Part shown: piece after piece, positions 28,901 to 39,690 of the stretch
How the letters are laid out: the number at the start of each line of letters is the position of its first letter
Position numbering within the stretch: position 1 is the stretch's first letter
The notes under the pieces: generated by a model
The model's database searches: none
Seen by the model: the letters and a program-made list of their open reading frames with translations, nothing else
What the model was told of the DNA's origin: nothing
DNA from: Blastomussa wellsi
Lineage: Eukaryota; Cnidaria; Anthozoa; Scleractinia; Plerogyridae
Reading direction: 5' to 3'
DNA: 64,000 bases
NCBI GenBank assembly: GCA_947652115.1
Contig: OX393562.1
Span: 9,431,051-9,495,050, forward strand
Program-made: the position numbers and the translations under genes

Positions 28901-30245
28901 TCACAAGAAGCAAAAATTGTTGTGTTGTAATTGTGCATTTAGTTCTGGCTTTGAGCGGCTGATGTAGATCGCTTCTTTGAGACAATGTCCAGTTTTGGCT
29001 GAATCTACAATCTTGAAACAATCAACCAAACATTTTCGTTTACAACTAGGTGAACCGTTCAGATGTTTGTAGACGTGAGAATTTTTGTCAGTCGAGAGAT
29101 GCTCTTTTACCCTAGTTGCAAAGTGGAGTGACGTCTCGCCAATGTAACGGGAGTTACATCCCGCACAAGTAAATTGATACACAACCAGGGATTCTAATGC
29201 ATCTGGAATAGGATCTTTGAAACTGAAAAAATTATTGATTTTGAAAGAAGAAAAAACAATTCTGATGTCTATATCTTTGCAAAAAACGTCCAACAAGTGT
29301 TTTAGTTTTTTTGCGTGTGACGGTAGAGAAATCACCCACAAATGACAGTTTCAAGTTCCTGAATACCGTAGTGTTTTTCCCAGTAGCAGAAGTGTTGTTT
29401 TGGGTTGGTCTAGAAGAAAATTGGTTTTTACACCCCTTAATGATCTTGTCTATGAGATGGCTAGGAAAGGAGTTGCATTGAAGAGTTATCAAAGTGAAAC
29501 TAAGGAAATTTGTAAGAAGCCCAGTGTAAGTGCTCTTGTGATATATTGAAGTGATACAAGAAGCCCCCGAGTTATCCACCAGAACATCCAGGAAAGTGAG
29601 TTCCCCATCGAGTTGAGTTTCAAAAGTAAACCTAATGTTAGGATGTCTAGAGTTGAGATAACTTAAAAACTTCATGGTGTCCTGCTCATTGTGAAATCGA
29701 CAGAAAGTGTCATCACCGTATATGCGGTAATATAGCAACTGAGAATCTTTGTAATCACCTATCCATTGCTCTTCATGATACCCCATACATAAATTTGCGA
29801 GAAAAGATGCTAAGGGAGAACCCATCACAACTCTATCACGTTGATCATAGAATAAACCATTAAACAGAAAATGGGTTTGTGAAGTTGCAAAATTAAACAA
29901 TTCCTTAGGATTAGCCTTGTTAATAGGAAACTCAGGGTTGTGCGTAAAAATGGTCTCTATGGCGAGGTCGATTGTCTCACTAAGTGGAATATTAGTAAAA
30001 AGGCTTTCAACGTCAAATGGAATCAAAAACTTGTTCTGAGATTGAATATTAGTGAATTGTCTTGTGTGGTATGTTTGCCAGGGACACAAGGACCCACAAT
30101 GGAAGCCAGATACAAGGAGACAATTGGTCTAAGAGGACGAGGGGCACCACCTTCACATTTCTTATGTAATTTAATCTTTTTCACTCTTGTTGGCCTTTTA
30201 CTGGGCTTGCTTTCGGTTCAAGAATTGCCACGAAAGCATCAATGA
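28901..30245 (-). pseudogene. Penelope-like reverse transcriptase with GIY-YIG endonuclease
   Basis: The minus strand holds an RT (30089-29232) with FDVESLFTNIPLSETID, VVMGSPLASFLANLCMGY and the catalytic YGDDTF (Gly in the usual variable position), and DGELTFLDVLVD. A shift near 29335 leads into the frame ending at 28901, which carries SLVVYQFTCAGCNSRYIGET and FATRVKEHL, the GIY-YIG nuclease with its Tyr, Gly and Arg. RT followed by GIY-YIG defines Penelope-like elements. Upstream coding texture to 30245 is interrupted by a stop. Inactive through the frameshift and 5' loss. Confidence 0.85.
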
Positions 30246-30301
30246 GACGGGAAATACTTAAAATGGAGTAGCCAAGGGTATGTGAGGGAAATTTTCCCCC
30301 T

Positions 30302-30476
30302 AGTAGTAATGTCGGGGTCAAACAAATAACACTTTATCCCTCAGACATTTATTTTCCTATTTTAAGCCCCCCAACATACGAAGTTTCGCTTTGCTCACTT
30401 CGTACATTGGGAGGATTAAAATAGGAAAATAAATGTCTGAGGGATAAGGTGTGTGTTTGACCCCGACATTACTACT
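30302..30476. mobile_element. 175-bp near-perfect hairpin (foldback MITE)
   Basis: AGTAGTAATGTCGGGGTCAA at 30302 is mirrored to GACATTACTACT ending at 30476. The arms continue through TTATCCCTCAGACATTTATT and CCTATTTTAA and meet at a short loop (CGAAGTTTCGCTTTGCTCACTTCG), with few mismatches. No coding capacity. Target duplication not evident. Confidence 0.85.
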
Positions 30477-30479
30477 GAG

Positions 30480-30789
30480 GAAGGAAGAGGGTTAATCAAC
30501 AACCAATTTTCGACAACCACCTGTCATTGTAACCGAATTAGAGATTTGCATGCTACTTGTTATTATATTAAAGCAACTCAATTATTTTCCCGCATTATTA
30601 TACAAACACTTCATCCACTATTACCACTAATGTAATAAAAAAATATGAACGTGTTTCTGTCACGCATGACGTTGTGTGATGGTTTGTGTTACTGTCACAT
30701 GTGACAGTGCGTGACAGGTCACATAAAGGGACAAAACCCTTGTCGGGGGTGATCGGTTGGCTGTTCATTGCCTGGCCCCAACCAGGACT
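30480..30789. other. No gene seen; palindrome-rich spacer
   Basis: Contains nested short palindromes around 30655-30720 (TGTCACATGTGACA and GTCACGCATGAC / GTGCGTGAC). Leads into Family I copy B. Confidence 0.45.
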
Positions 30790-30799
30790 TTCCCGCCGC

Positions 30800-31110
30800 T
30801 GACAAGGCGGCTGTCAGTTCCCCTTTTACCATTTTTATGGGTGTGAGGTTTGCAATCCGGGGGGGATTTCGGAGCAACCGCATTCATCTATTTTTTGTAA
30901 CACTGAGAGAGATATTTGTGTTTTTTCTCTCAAAGTTTAGTTCAAATTTGTGCTGGACGCTTCCATTTTTTTTTTAAACTCTTGCCGAATCTGGTTTTTT
31001 ATCTTTTCAAGATCCGTCTGGCGTAAATCGGTCTGTTTTTTCGCGAAGTTTGAGCATAAAGTCTCTTTGATTTCACAATATTTCTGCATTTCACATGTTA
31101 TTTGTTTGAA
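30800..31110 (-). pseudogene. Family I membrane/coiled-coil protein, 3' remnant (copy B)
   Basis: The minus strand contains VQHKFELNFE, identical in copy A (about 7410-7440), within a Lys/Arg-rich helix region. Frameshifts and stops throughout. Only the C-terminal part of the 6790-7471 gene survives. Confidence 0.5.
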
Positions 31111-31114
31111 TTCT

Positions 31115-32030
31115 GAGTCGGAAACACCGCGCTGGGTTTGGATGATGTTGGTGGCTTCCCTTACCAGTTATCGCCCAGTGGAGTAAAACGTTCGCTGCCG
31201 GTTCCAGCTGTTGAATTTCATGACGCTGCACCAAGTTTGAAGAAAATATTCAACTCAATCAATATTTATGTAACGCCTGACCAGTATTTTACAACAAAGT
31301 TCAGAGAGATATTCCAAAGGAACAGATAAAGTTCGAAACGTCAAAGCCCACAAAAAATGGCTTGTGGGGCATAATCTCTCTTTCTGGTTACAGCAGCTGA
31401 ACTTTGCAGTGTGGTGAGCAACAATAGGTTGCGGAATGTTGTGTGAGATTTTCGATAAAGGTCATACAACTCTGAATCTGCCGCGAAAGGTGCGAGCTTT
31501 CTACATCTTTCATGTCTATTTCACTGTCAGGCGCATCTTGTACCAGCTCGAAGGTTTGCCCCATCAACTGATTTCTGCTTCACGTATGGTGCAAACCATG
31601 GGTTGGGAATCGTTTACATTTATTGCCACGACCCTTTTATATTGAATGAGCCATATCCATCAACAAAAACAAATTCGGAAGAGCAATTCAACTGGTTTGC
31701 GCCCAAAACGTTGGCAGGTTTAACACAGGTGGGGCTTTCATGTATCAATCAGTCAATCAAAGCCTTTGTTTATTGCATCTTGGGTGCACAAGTCAACGTG
31801 CAGAGCAGCATTCTTGGTTCTGGAGGCAGAGAAAAAGAAGCCCAGAGCGGGTTCCTGACATTGGTGGAAGATGCGATAACGCAAGCAGATCTGGCCAAGT
31901 CAGTTCAAAGATACCAACCTGCCATAGGTGAGGCTCAACCTTGCTGTGTGCACGGGGGCCTGGCTCATGCACAGAGAGCATGGTCAGTTACAACAACCAG
32001 CTCAAACATGCAACGCCAGGTATGAAGCTG
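31115..32030 (+). pseudogene. Family I conserved unknown protein (copy B homologue of 4648-6057)
   Basis: DDVGGFPYQLSPSGV begins the preserved part (31138 onward). It continues through DQYFTTKFREIFQ, a frame shift near 31325, RKVRAFYIFHVYFTVRRILY, a small deletion near 31555, FIATTLLY/ YIYCHDPFILNEPYPS, EEQFNWFAPKTLAGLTQVGL and INQSI. At the position of copy A's nonsense TAA this copy has GAA. About six breaks; the N-terminal ~100 codons are gone. Conservation of the hydrophobic central helices suggests these are functionally important. Confidence 0.55.
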
Positions 32031-32059
32031 GGTGTCAACGACAGAGTAAACTAAAGCAC

Positions 32060-32226
32060 GATGGATGGCGGGAAATCGGAAATAAACCTGCCAAACAGTC
32101 ACCCTTTAATCCGATACACAAGGCAGCAGCGACGAAACAACAGCCAGCGCCTGTGTTCCAAACAGCTGCAGAAGAGCAAACTCCAACGGAACAAACAGAA
32201 TCTGAACCAACGCCAACATTTCGTTA
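32060..32226 (+). pseudogene. Family I small membrane protein remnant (copy B)
   Basis: ATG 32060 (MDGGKSEIN...) and, one frame over, FNPIHKAAATKQQPAPVF match the Pro-rich N-terminus of the 4430-4648 protein. The hydrophobic C-terminal helix is absent. Confidence 0.5.
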
Positions 32227-33585
32227 ACGCCGCTTTGTGATACAAGTCTCTGTCAGAAAGGTCACAACAGCCAAAATCAGCAGCCAGGTGTGTTCAGCCA
32301 GAAAACCGATGGCCTGACCAGCAGCTTTGAAGAGGAAACTCACAATTGAGCCAATGAGACCTGGCAGAGCAGTTGCAACCTTTGAGCAAACATCTTTCAG
32401 ACCTTTTCCGAACGCTTTGCCAGTGGCCTTCAAAGAGTTGGTAATGGCACCAATAACAGCACCAATTGTGACACCAGCAGCAAGAATGATTGCTGTAACT
32501 GTCACACCATATTTTTTGAAGATTTCTTTGATCCTCTCATGAAGTGGAAGCGTTCTTTCTCTTTCCTCAATCTGCATTTGTAAACGCGTGAGCTCCTCGA
32601 TTCTTTCCACCACTCTTCCCTCTGCGGCTTCTATGTCAGAGGGTGAGGCGTTCTCATCGTTGATGATTTTCTGATCTTCATTATTTTGTCGTTGAAGGTC
32701 TGATTCTTGCTCATGCAGTTCATTAAGCGTTCTTGTGTCGTTAAGATTTTGTTGAAAAGCGTTTCTTTCTTTTTCTTTCTTATCCACGTCAACCTTTTCT
32801 TGTTCTTTTGTTTTATTGTTTGCAAGTTTTTCGAGTGAAGCCACTTCTTTCTTTGCATTTTTGAGATCAGTTTGAAGATTTTTTTCAGTTGCTGAAGCCT
32901 GCGCAGATCTGCCTCACTTTCAACATTTGAACCATATTCATCATGAATTGCTTTAATACTTGCTTGAGTTTGCTCAAGTCTGTTTCTCAGATTTTGCAAT
33001 TCTTGTGTAGCTTTTTCTTTTTCTGTGGCGATTTTTTTCAGCATCTCTTAATCGTTGTTCAGCCTCTCTCAATCTCTGACGTTGGTCTCTTATGCTCTCA
33101 TTATCTTGAGCAATCAGAGCTTCAGCTTCTGGCCCAAGGGAATTTTTGAACTTTTTTGTGAATTTTTTGAGAAGACCACTACCATCTTTTCTGAAAATTT
33201 CAGTCTCACCACCTTTTGAACCAAATGATACAATTGTTGTGTCATTGCCACCCTTTTTGCTAAAACCTATTGGGTCTAATTTTCCGAAGTCCACTTTTGG
33301 GAACCTCTTTTTGATGAAGTCTGTTGCTCTTTCAAGAATTGCTGGGTTTTTGTAATCTGAATCTACAAAATCGCAAAACAAAGGAACTTCAACATAGGAT
33401 GTGTCAGGCAGCCCGCTCTGTTCTTGTTGAATCGTTTGCATTTCATGTTGTTCGCCACCATGGTAGGGTGTGGATGCGGTGCTGGGCTCAAATGGACGAG
33501 TTGTCTTGTTCATCATCATCATTATTATCATCATGATCAATAGCATGGTCAAGGTCGGGGTCATCATTGCCAAAGTGTCCACCTT
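32227..33585 (-). pseudogene. Family I long coiled-coil / membrane protein (copy B)
   Basis: Minus-strand counterpart of 3153-4421. Coding passes from the frame at 33585-32974 (N-terminus, PFEPSTASTPYHGGEQHEMQ, then a globular block with KKGGNDTTIVSFGSKGGETE), through 33044-32631 (coiled coil, LRNRLEQTQASIK) to the frame ending at 32224. The last frame carries HERIKEIFKKYGVTVTAIIL, GLIGSIVSFLFKAAGQAIGF and the final membrane helix. Compared with copy A it retains a longer globular block between the linker and the coiled coil (about 33150-33390). Two or three frameshifts. Confidence 0.6.
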
Positions 33586-33627
33586 CTGGTATTGTATATT
33601 AAACAAAAATATTTTTTGTTCATATAG
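33586..33627. promoter_or_regulatory. Divergent promoter region of coiled-coil and capsid genes (copy B)
   Basis: TATATTAAAC (33594-33603) and GTTCATATA (33618-33626) form an imperfect inverted repeat around an A/T core, in the same position as the perfect palindrome of copy A. Confidence 0.45.
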
Positions 33628-34451
33628 ATGATGGCGGTGCAAGCAAACCTTCATCAAATGCACAATGGGAAAAATCTCGGCACAATGAAAGCCGAGCGTG
33701 CAGTAACACGCATTACCTTTGATCGTAGCAACGCCAGCACCAGTGAGACCCTGTATGTTTCAGTGCCCAAGCTGAATGAGAATGAGATCCTCGTGCCCGG
33801 CTTGCTCGCACTGCTCTTCAACATCGACTTGTCTGGAGGGCAAACCAACAACTTCCTCATTCAAAACGTTGCACACACTCTGGTTGACAAGCTGGTTGTG
33901 AAGTGCACGGGCACACTACTGCAGGACACGGTGGGGTACGACATCTTCAAGATCTGGGAGGACCTTTTCCTCTCGCAGGAGGATAGGGATAACATGCTGC
34001 TCGATGGCATTCAAAGGGAGGACCTCTGTAAGATTCGCTCAAACGCTGGGGATAACAAAACCTTGGGTGTCGCCACTGAAAAAACGCTGAACAATGTTTT
34101 CGGAACAAAATACCGAATCAGACTGGACCACCAGATCCTGACCGACTACGGAGTCTTTACAATGGCATCGTAGGCAGGGACATGTGGGAGACGGCCCGTC
34201 AATTCTTTCCACAGACAAAAACGCCACACATGCATCTGTCAAAGTTCTGCAGCGAAGACAAGTTCGGGCTTTTGATCAATTTGCGCTCCATAGGAGATCA
34301 GTCGCTGGACACCAAAGTGAACACCAAAGACAGGGTCCAGCTTGAACGCGAGTGGAACGCAAGTGGCTCTGGCGAGGTAAAAAGCCACGCCTTTGTTATC
34401 AGTGACTCACAGATGAACATATTGGGCGAGCAATTAGAATCTGTGCAGTAC
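33628..34451 (+). pseudogene. Family I major-capsid-like protein (copy B), internally deleted
   Basis: Opens at ATG 33628 for 181 codons with the N-terminal half intact: ITFDRSNASTSETLYVSVPK, LVDKLVVKCTGTLLQDTVGY, FKIWEDLFLSQEDRDNML and YRIRLDHQILTDYGVF. Then it runs into TAG at 34171-34173 just after a deletion whose junction shares CTTTACAA with the sequence lost. A second frame (about 34160-34451) has RDMWETARQFF, DKFGLLINLRSI and HAFVISDSQMNILGEQLE. The central segment present in copy A (2560-2474 and beyond) is missing here, and the part present here at 34182-34250 is missing there. Same identification as copy A. Confidence 0.7.
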
Positions 34452-34461
34452 TAATATAGAA

Positions 34462-34954
34462 ATGGATCTGAGCAACATCCCGTTCAATGCTCTCGTTATT
34501 GGCCCGACTAATTCAGGCAAATCAAGGTTTGTGGTGGATCAGCTCTGTGGCCTTTTCCGTGGCTAGTTTGACTTCATCGTGCTCATATGCCCGACATCAC
34601 TTTGCTGAGGTGCACCCATGTTTTTTAGTTATCATTTGCGAACAGGATGAGGTTGAACCATGGTAGAAGCTCGTTTGCTGGTTTTTGGAGGGCACCAATG
34701 TGGTCACAATCCTTGATGACTGCGCAGCCTCGAAAGATGTAAAAATGCGCACGGGCCAGCTGGTCAATCTCGCATTCAGTGCTCGCCACACAGGACTAAG
34801 CATGTCGGTGCTCACCCAAAAGATGACTAGCATCACAGCTTCTTTCCGCGAAAACGTAGCTGCAATTGTGCTTTTTTACACTCCCTCTTGGAAGACTTTG
34901 AAAGCAGTTTTTGAAGATTACGCTGGCGAACTTTCTCAAGATGAGTACAAATAA
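34462..34954 (+). pseudogene. Family I packaging ATPase (copy B), Walker A and B visible
   Basis: ATG 34462 follows the capsid stop by about 10 nt. Walker A is IGPTNSGKSRF. A TAG follows at about 34564; stops and a deletion remove the middle. The frame 34697-34954 restores NVVTILDDCAASKDVKM (hydrophobic strand ending in Asp-Asp, Walker B) and LAFSARHTGLSMSVLTQKM (the sensor region with His/Gln). This is the pattern of A32/FtsK-HerA genome-packaging ATPases of Polintons and related viruses. Inactive copy. Confidence 0.75.
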
Positions 34955-35020
34955 TATATTTAGATGTTGAAAAAAAATAAGTTTTCCTTCCTCAATTAAA
35001 AAATTAATAACGTATACAAA

Positions 35021-35390
35021 ATGACGACCCCATCAATGAGCGCAAACTGGGCAGCAACCGAAGACTCCATAATGACCGACATTTTGGCCTCACTTGAAGC
35101 TGAACCAACGAGCGTGCCAACAATGTCTTAGCAGTAGTTCGACGCAGCCTGATATTCCTGCTCTCTGCGAGCAGCTGGCAACACTTGTTTCCTAGGGCAA
35201 GACCAAAGAGACAGTAGGTGTGCAGTTAACTCACGAACAGGTTAAGCGATTAAGGATGTTGAAAAATACTTCAAACGGTATGAGACATATGTGAGCTCAA
35301 AAACAAACGATACTCTGGTAGATAGCTTTCTCACCTTTGCATCCAAAATAGTTGGCATTTTTTTACCAATCAAAGACGTTGAAGCTAAAG
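35021..35390 (+). pseudogene. Decayed small Family I gene (copy B)
   Basis: ATG 35021 (MTTPSMSANWAATEDSIM) runs 36 codons to TAG. Downstream frames give KDVEKYFKRYETYVSSKTND and FLTFASKIVGIFLPIKDVEA, an amphipathic helix and a hydrophobic stretch. Position matches the small-gene cluster of copy A, but no sequence match is clear. Confidence 0.35.
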
Positions 35391-35399
35391 TTCTGTTTC

Positions 35400-36230
35400 A
35401 AAGTTCTGTTTCCGTTAGCCGTTAGCATCAGAGCATCAGATCGGACAGCGTAGCCGTTAATACAAAATTTGCATCCGTTAGAACAGCTGACTAACACCCA
35501 CTGTGAGGGAGACTAACAGCTGACAGAAGCATTAGAAAAAATACCATCTGTGAAACAGGTAATGCAACTGTTTGCTATTACATAACACGAGAAATAGCCA
35601 TGTTTTGGCCAAAAGTTTCCCTGCCCCGAACATGAAGAATGACCTGGTGAATGAAACAAGCTTTCAAGTCCATTTAGGTCATGAAGCGGACGAGCGAGCG
35701 TACCTCTTGTTTGCAAGCATATCCCAGACAAAGTTTAACTCTCTCTTCGGCCGAACAACATCGTAAGAAACCATTTCAAAACCATGAGACAATTTGTCGC
35801 GTCAAGTCGCGACTTCAATTTCGTGTGCACTTAAATAACCTCGAACCTACAGGGGAAACGCAAATTGGTTCGAGAAATCGGGAGTTTGAGAAATCGAAGG
35901 TGGCATCAAATTATTTTTAATTGTCCGGGTATTGTTTGATTATGAGTAAGTGTTCAAATTTGAACAAAAATGCATCCTTTTTTAAATGTGCAGTAGATCT
36001 TGACCTTTATTTATAAACAAAACATACTTAAAAAACAAAAACGGAACATAACAGAACACATGTACTGTGAAAAAAGTGAATGTAATTGACATCAACACTA
36101 AGTGGTTTCGAAATTTTCGCAGGTTCGAGTTATTGATTGCACTCAAACGGTACCTCGTAGACCAAAAGATTCTCCCTGACAGCGTTTAAAATTAATGAAT
36201 TGAAAAATGGGCTCTGATATATAATTGTTG
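35400..36230. other. Insertion or unassigned DNA inside copy B
   Basis: No gene. Repeated CCGTTAGC/ATCCGTTAGAACAGCTGACTAAC near 35410-35520 and CGAACCTACAGGGGAAACGC ... GGTTCGAGAAATCGG near 35840-35880, with GGTTCGAGTTATTGA near 36122, look like ends of one or two degraded DNA transposons replacing the small genes seen at 725-1778 in copy A. Confidence 0.4.
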
Positions 36231-36234
36231 AAGC

Positions 36235-36648
36235 ATGGCAAGTATTGCAGAGCTGTGCTGAATGCGGCTGCTTTTATTGGTGGCAACTATCTTGCTCGTG
36301 CGCTTGGTGGCGGTGACAAATCTGCACTTGAAGAAAAAGTGCGTCATGATAAAGCTCACAAGGCGTATTAAGCTGCTTACGCAAAATACACACGTGACCG
36401 CACCAAACTCCTTGATTCCCTGGATTGCAACAAACGAACATATAAAGGAGGAAGCCAAGCAGAACACCAACACTGACTACACCTTCAAACTCTACAACCA
36501 GGTGCATCCTGAAGAACGAATGATACCTCCCAAAGAGTCCAGGTTCTCTGATTTCTATCAGCCAAGCGAGCAGCAGAAAAATGGAGAGCTCCTGTTTGTT
36601 GGAGCAGGGGCTGCTGCTGTAAGTGTAGCTGCCTTTCATTTCCTTTAG
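36235..36648 (+). pseudogene. Family I small membrane protein (copy B homologue of 275-704)
   Basis: ATG 36235 (MASIAEL, then a stop after a small deletion). Other frames carry the homologous NAAAFIGGNYLARALGGGDK helix and, from 36374, the C-terminal part to the stop at 36648: YTFKLYNQVHPEERMIPPKE, RFSDFYQPSEQQKNGELLFV and a terminal hydrophobic helix. CAA has become TAA near 36369. Confirms that the copy-A gene ends just before the integrase. Confidence 0.6.
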
Positions 36649-36691
36649 GGGCTTCGCTTTGCAGTTTTAAACTTTTAGTGCCTAAAAATAT

Positions 36692-37133
36692 ATGGAATCC
36701 AAACTCACAAAGGCATACTATAGCCCTGGCGGCTACTGGAAAGGCTTTGCTGCTATAAAAAAACTGGCTGCTGCTGGTGTCCCCGAAGAAGCAGCAAAAA
36801 AATGGCTATTCAAGCAGGCGCTTTGGCAAATATTCCTTCCTGTGCCTAGGCATGTTCTTAGACCAAAATTTAACATGTCCACACCTAACGCTGTGCATCA
36901 GGCACACCTGCTCTTTTGCCGCACAACAAGCTACCTCGCAGATGCAAAGTTTATAAGTATGCTCTTATCGTTGTCAATGTTGCCAGGTGCTACAAAGAGG
37001 CTGAACCAATTACTTCTAAACACTCTTCTGAAGTTGCCAGAGCATTTCAGTCAATTTACAAGCGCAGTGCTTTGAAGTGGCCACAGATGCTTCAAGTCGA
37101 CCCTGGGCATGAGTTCATGGGTGCTGGGTGATT
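36692..37133 (+). pseudogene. Family I DDE integrase (copy B), cut by gypsy insertion
   Basis: ATG 36692 with the same helical N-terminus as copy A (YWKGFAAIKKLAAAG, WLFKQALWQIFLPVPRH), then HQAHLLF where the first catalytic Asp is now His. A shift near 36910 continues with VYKYALIVVNVARCYKEAEP and LQVDPGHEFMGA, holding the second Asp. It ends abruptly at about 37133, where Ty3/gypsy sequence begins; the third catalytic residue (Glu) and C-terminus are absent. Inactive. Confidence 0.75.
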
Positions 37134-39690
37134 TGCTTCCCTTCCAAACTCGTTTTGGTTTCCAACAAATCCTGTCCTGTCGTACCTCAAAGGACAAATC
37201 ATTAAACGGTAGTAGAAGATTCCGGTGAATAACACGGCAACGTCTGGGACCAGTCTCCAGCTTGACCTCGTAAACTGGACTCCCTTCTCCTTTTCGTTCC
37301 ACTACTTGATGTACCACATCTTCCCAATAGGATCTAAGCTTACCAGGACCACCCCTTTTGCTCAATTTCCACACTAACACTCTGTCCTCTGGCTGTAATA
37401 CGGAACTGTTCACTCTTCAGTCATACTGTCCCTTGCCCTTTAGTCCAGATGCTTCAGATCTCTGCGGCATGCCACGCCTTGACATAGGATGTATAGTCCA
37501 GAGAATTGGTGGGTCCTGTACCAAAGAAAACATGTATGGGAAGCCTTGGTGAGGGCCCGAACAGTAAGAAGAATGGAGAAAATCCGGTGGCCTCATGGCA
37601 AGTACAGTTGTAGGCATGTACCACTTTGATAAGAGCATGATTTCTGGTTTTCAGGTAGTGTTTGCAACATGGCAAGGAGTGTTTGATTGAGTCTCTCCAT
37701 CTTTCCATTTCCTTGTGGATCGTATGGTGTCGTACGGGACCGCAACATGCCACAACATTCCTCAAGATGGTGAAAGAGCTTATTCTCAAATTCCCCTCCC
37801 TGGTCATATAGGATTCTAGCTAGGAATCCGAAACCCAATACAATGTCATTGTATAGCTTGTTAGCTGCTGTTCTGGCAGACTTGTTGGTCATAGCATAAG
37901 CTTGAGCAAACCTGGTGAAATGGCCCACAATTACAAGGATATACTCATAACCTCCAGTACACTTTTCTAGGTGAACAAAGTCAATTGAAACTAGTTCGAA
38001 CGGCACTGAACGTTGAACGTTGTCCATTGGTGTTGTTGGTGCGACATGTGGTCTTCTTTGCTTTAGGCAACTGCATACACATGTGACATGATGGTCAATG
38101 TCTTTCTTCATGTACAGCCAAAAGAATCGCTCCCTTGCTAGATGAAGAACTCTTTCCACACCCAGATGTCCCATTTCTTCATGTAGTTCCTTGAACACTG
38201 TTCTGTGAAACTTTTTAGGGAGAACCAATTGCAGGTTTGGGCCACTTCTGTGAAGGAGGATCCCATCTTCCCCGAGGTCTAGTTTCTTCCATTCACGCAA
38301 GGGTGATTGGATGCTGTGGGCTTGTTTGATCCTGTCCTGCAGCTTTGGTGGATGGTTACTTTGCTTGAACTGAATTACTTTTCCAATGGCCTGGTCATTC
38401 CTATGCGCCTGGTAAAGCTCTTTGGGCGTAACGGGTTGTAGCTGCGAGGTCGCCTTTTCCTTTATCAGAAACTTTGGCTATCATCGATGACCTGTGGCGT
38501 TAAGCCTTGCTGAAGTGAGGGCATATGTCAATGGATTGTTATCAGTATAAACTGTAAAGTGAGGCACACAATACAGATAATTGTGGAACTGTTCAGTTAT
38601 TGACCACTTGAGGGCTAAGAATTCAAGCTTGCTAGAGTGAAGATGGTAGTTCTTTTCTGTGGCTGTCAGTGTGCGAGACCCAAAAGCAATAACTCTCAAC
38701 TTGCCATCTTGCCTCGGTACAGTGCTGCACCCAGACCCTTTTCCGATGCGTCTTTGTGTAGAATAAATGGTTGAGAATAGTCAGGGTAAGCCATCACTGG
38801 TGGACTGGTGATTGCAGTAATGAGCTGTTCCAAGGCTGCCTGACATTCACTTGTCCACACAATCAGTTCACGAGATGACTGTTGACCCCCTTGTTTTCTC
38901 TTTACTTCTTCAATTTCTGACTAATGGCCACCCTTTCTTCACTGGTTCTTTAAGTGGGTCATACAGAGACTTTGCAACTTTAGCAAAATCCTTAATGTAT
39001 CACCTGTAATAACTAAATAGTCCAGTCAGTTTGCGGACATCACCAACAGTTCTCGGTCGTGATTCTTTTAAACTTGTGACAGCTTTGGTACTCTCAGGGT
39101 CTATCCTGTGTCCACTCTGGCTTACAATCCTTCCCAGATATCGGACTTCACGCTGAAACAGATGACATTTGCTAGGTTTCAACTTTGTTCAATGGCGTCT
39201 CAACACTGTCCGCAGATTCTCCACAATTATATCATCCAAATAGGGAATGCATATCTCATCTTGAATACCCTCTAAGCAATCCTCCATATATCGCTGAAAT
39301 TGGGCTGGTGCATTGGTTAGTCACCCCACGGTGTGATGAAAGCGGTTAAATGTCTGCTACCTTTGTCAATAAAGCCCTGGTGATAAGCTTTCCCCAGATC
39401 TAACACTGAAAACCATGAACTTCCACCAAGGTTGTCCAATGTCTCCTGGACCCTTGGGATTGGGTGGCAGTCTGGTACAGTTTTTCGATTGAGTTCCCTA
39501 TAGTCAATGCATAGGCGTAATCCTCCATCCTTCTTCCGCACGCGGACTACTGGGGAGGCATAGGATGAATGAGACTTTGTTATCCATCTCCGGTTCAATA
39601 GGTCTTCAATGTAATGCTTGACTTTGACTTGCAATACTTTTTGTGCATCTCCAGCAATTCTGCTGTTGAGCAACCATGCAAACACAGACT
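37134..39690 (-). mobile_element. Ty3/gypsy pol fragment (RT, RNase H, integrase) without LTRs
   Basis: Minus strand. RT N-terminus at 39690-39317 (SYASPVVRVRKKDGGLRLCI and DYRELNRKTVPDCHPIP), RT thumb at 39182-39000 ([14 protein letters not shown]), RNase H at 38699-38481 (TVYTDNNPLTYALTSARLNA). Integrase at 38300-37593 has an HHCC finger, SIDFVHLEKC (Asp), YDQGGEFENKLF (Asp) and NGKMERLNQT (Glu). A GPF/Y-like C-terminus follows at 37413-37140. Frameshifts separate these pieces. No gag, protease or LTR is seen, so it is not a simple retrotransposition of a full element. Confidence 0.8.

Larger units (their letters stand above)
23580..30245 (-). mobile_element. Penelope-like element, interrupted by a hAT transposon
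   Basis: RT and GIY-YIG endonuclease lie on the minus strand at 28901-30245; 3' noncoding sequence runs to 28778. The hAT insertion (23691-28777) follows, and sequence downstream resumes at 23690 with a hammerhead motif and an A-rich (minus strand) end near 23540-23600. Linking the two parts rests on the hammerhead being a feature of Penelope terminal repeats and on TAATG being present on both sides of the hAT. The 5' end is truncated or lies near 30245. Confidence 0.6.

Noticed and set aside
29940..30245. 101-aa plus-strand ORF
   Set aside because: It is the antisense of the Penelope RT N-terminus, which has recognisable motifs on the minus strand.
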